A DNA stretch of 59,698 nt from the NCBI GenBank assembly GCA_949743955.1, contig CATJVQ010000024.1, forward strand, positions 1 to 59,698. Direction: 5' to 3'. Origin of the DNA: an uncultured Oscillospiraceae bacterium (GTDB lineage Bacteria; Bacillota; Clostridia; Oscillospirales; Ruminococcaceae). Shown piece after piece: positions 59,610-59,698 of this stretch; positions within the stretch are counted from its first letter, which is position 1; every line of letters begins with the position of its first letter. Below the pieces are notes generated by a model. That model was given only the letters and a program-made list of their open reading frames with translations. It was not told where the DNA came from and made no database searches. The position numbers and the translations under genes were made by a program.

Positions 59610-59698
59610 ATCGTCCCCTCCTTTATAATTCGGCGGACAAATCCGCCTCCCGTGCTTCAGGATTCTGAGGCGGCTCCTAACCGAAGAAGCCGCTCTCC

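Noticed and set aside
1-59698. CRISPR arrays, insertion sequences, prophage genes, restriction-modification or toxin-antitoxin pairs
   Set aside because: No regularly spaced repeats, transposases with terminal repeats, phage structural genes or typical defence domains were found; only a dead recombinase end was seen.

Overview
The window is a chromosomal segment of an endospore-forming, GC-rich Clostridia-type Firmicute, most likely from the Oscillospiraceae/Ruminococcaceae side. The reasons are the spore genes gpr and spmA, an AbrB regulator with a cysteine-rich tail, the clostridial ispH-S1 fusion gene, the rpsF-ssb-rpsR and ylxR-ylxQ-infB-rbfA-nrnA-truB-ribF gene orders, AGGAGG-type ribosome binding sites and frequent GTG/TTG starts. 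This is inference from gene content; no database search was run.

Layout. 1-5900: the 3' end of a tRNA-Leu, an aldo/keto reductase, a HelD-type RNA polymerase recycling helicase, a MATE exporter, a GNAT acetyltransferase and a small nitroreductase. 5940-11800: RNase P RNA, then a left-going cluster of ispH-S1 fusion, plsC, cmk, an HI0933-type flavoprotein and an RpiR/SIS regulator. 11920-15640: secDF, flanked by two copies of a related palindromic element and a possible small RNA, then a monoacylglycerol-lipase-like hydrolase. 15766-26484: a locus that looks like Amadori-product (fructosamine) catabolism. One arm runs left (FrlB-type SIS deglycase, sugar ABC binding protein and two permeases, then FrlD-type kinase and a GntR/UTRA regulator on their own promoter). 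The other arm diverges to the right (HAD phosphatase, MATE transporter, a second FrlB-type SIS protein, an esterase). 26572-32427: a NERD-like membrane protein, serC-serA, gpr, rpsT and rpsF-ssb-rpsR. 32493-46436: mixed housekeeping and regulatory genes (spmA, abrB, prfB, galU, glgX, a NUDIX hydrolase, lexA, a DUF2087 regulator, a polysaccharide deacetylase, a THUMP methyltransferase).

46541-52100 is a visibly AT-richer island: a decayed tyrosine recombinase end, a broken unknown gene, a glycosyltransferase, a chimeric gene scar, an orphan polysaccharide-export ATPase and two tandem acyltransferases. It looks like a surface-polysaccharide cluster that has suffered deletions. From 52223 to the end the core resumes with an aldo/keto reductase and the infB operon running left.

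The most unusual objects are the three-way gene-fragment chimera at 48689-49018, the paired FrlB-type operons, the internal ribosome binding site inside ispH-S1, two candidate small RNAs and the palindromic elements around secDF. No CRISPR array, intact prophage, intact insertion sequence or complete defence system was seen.
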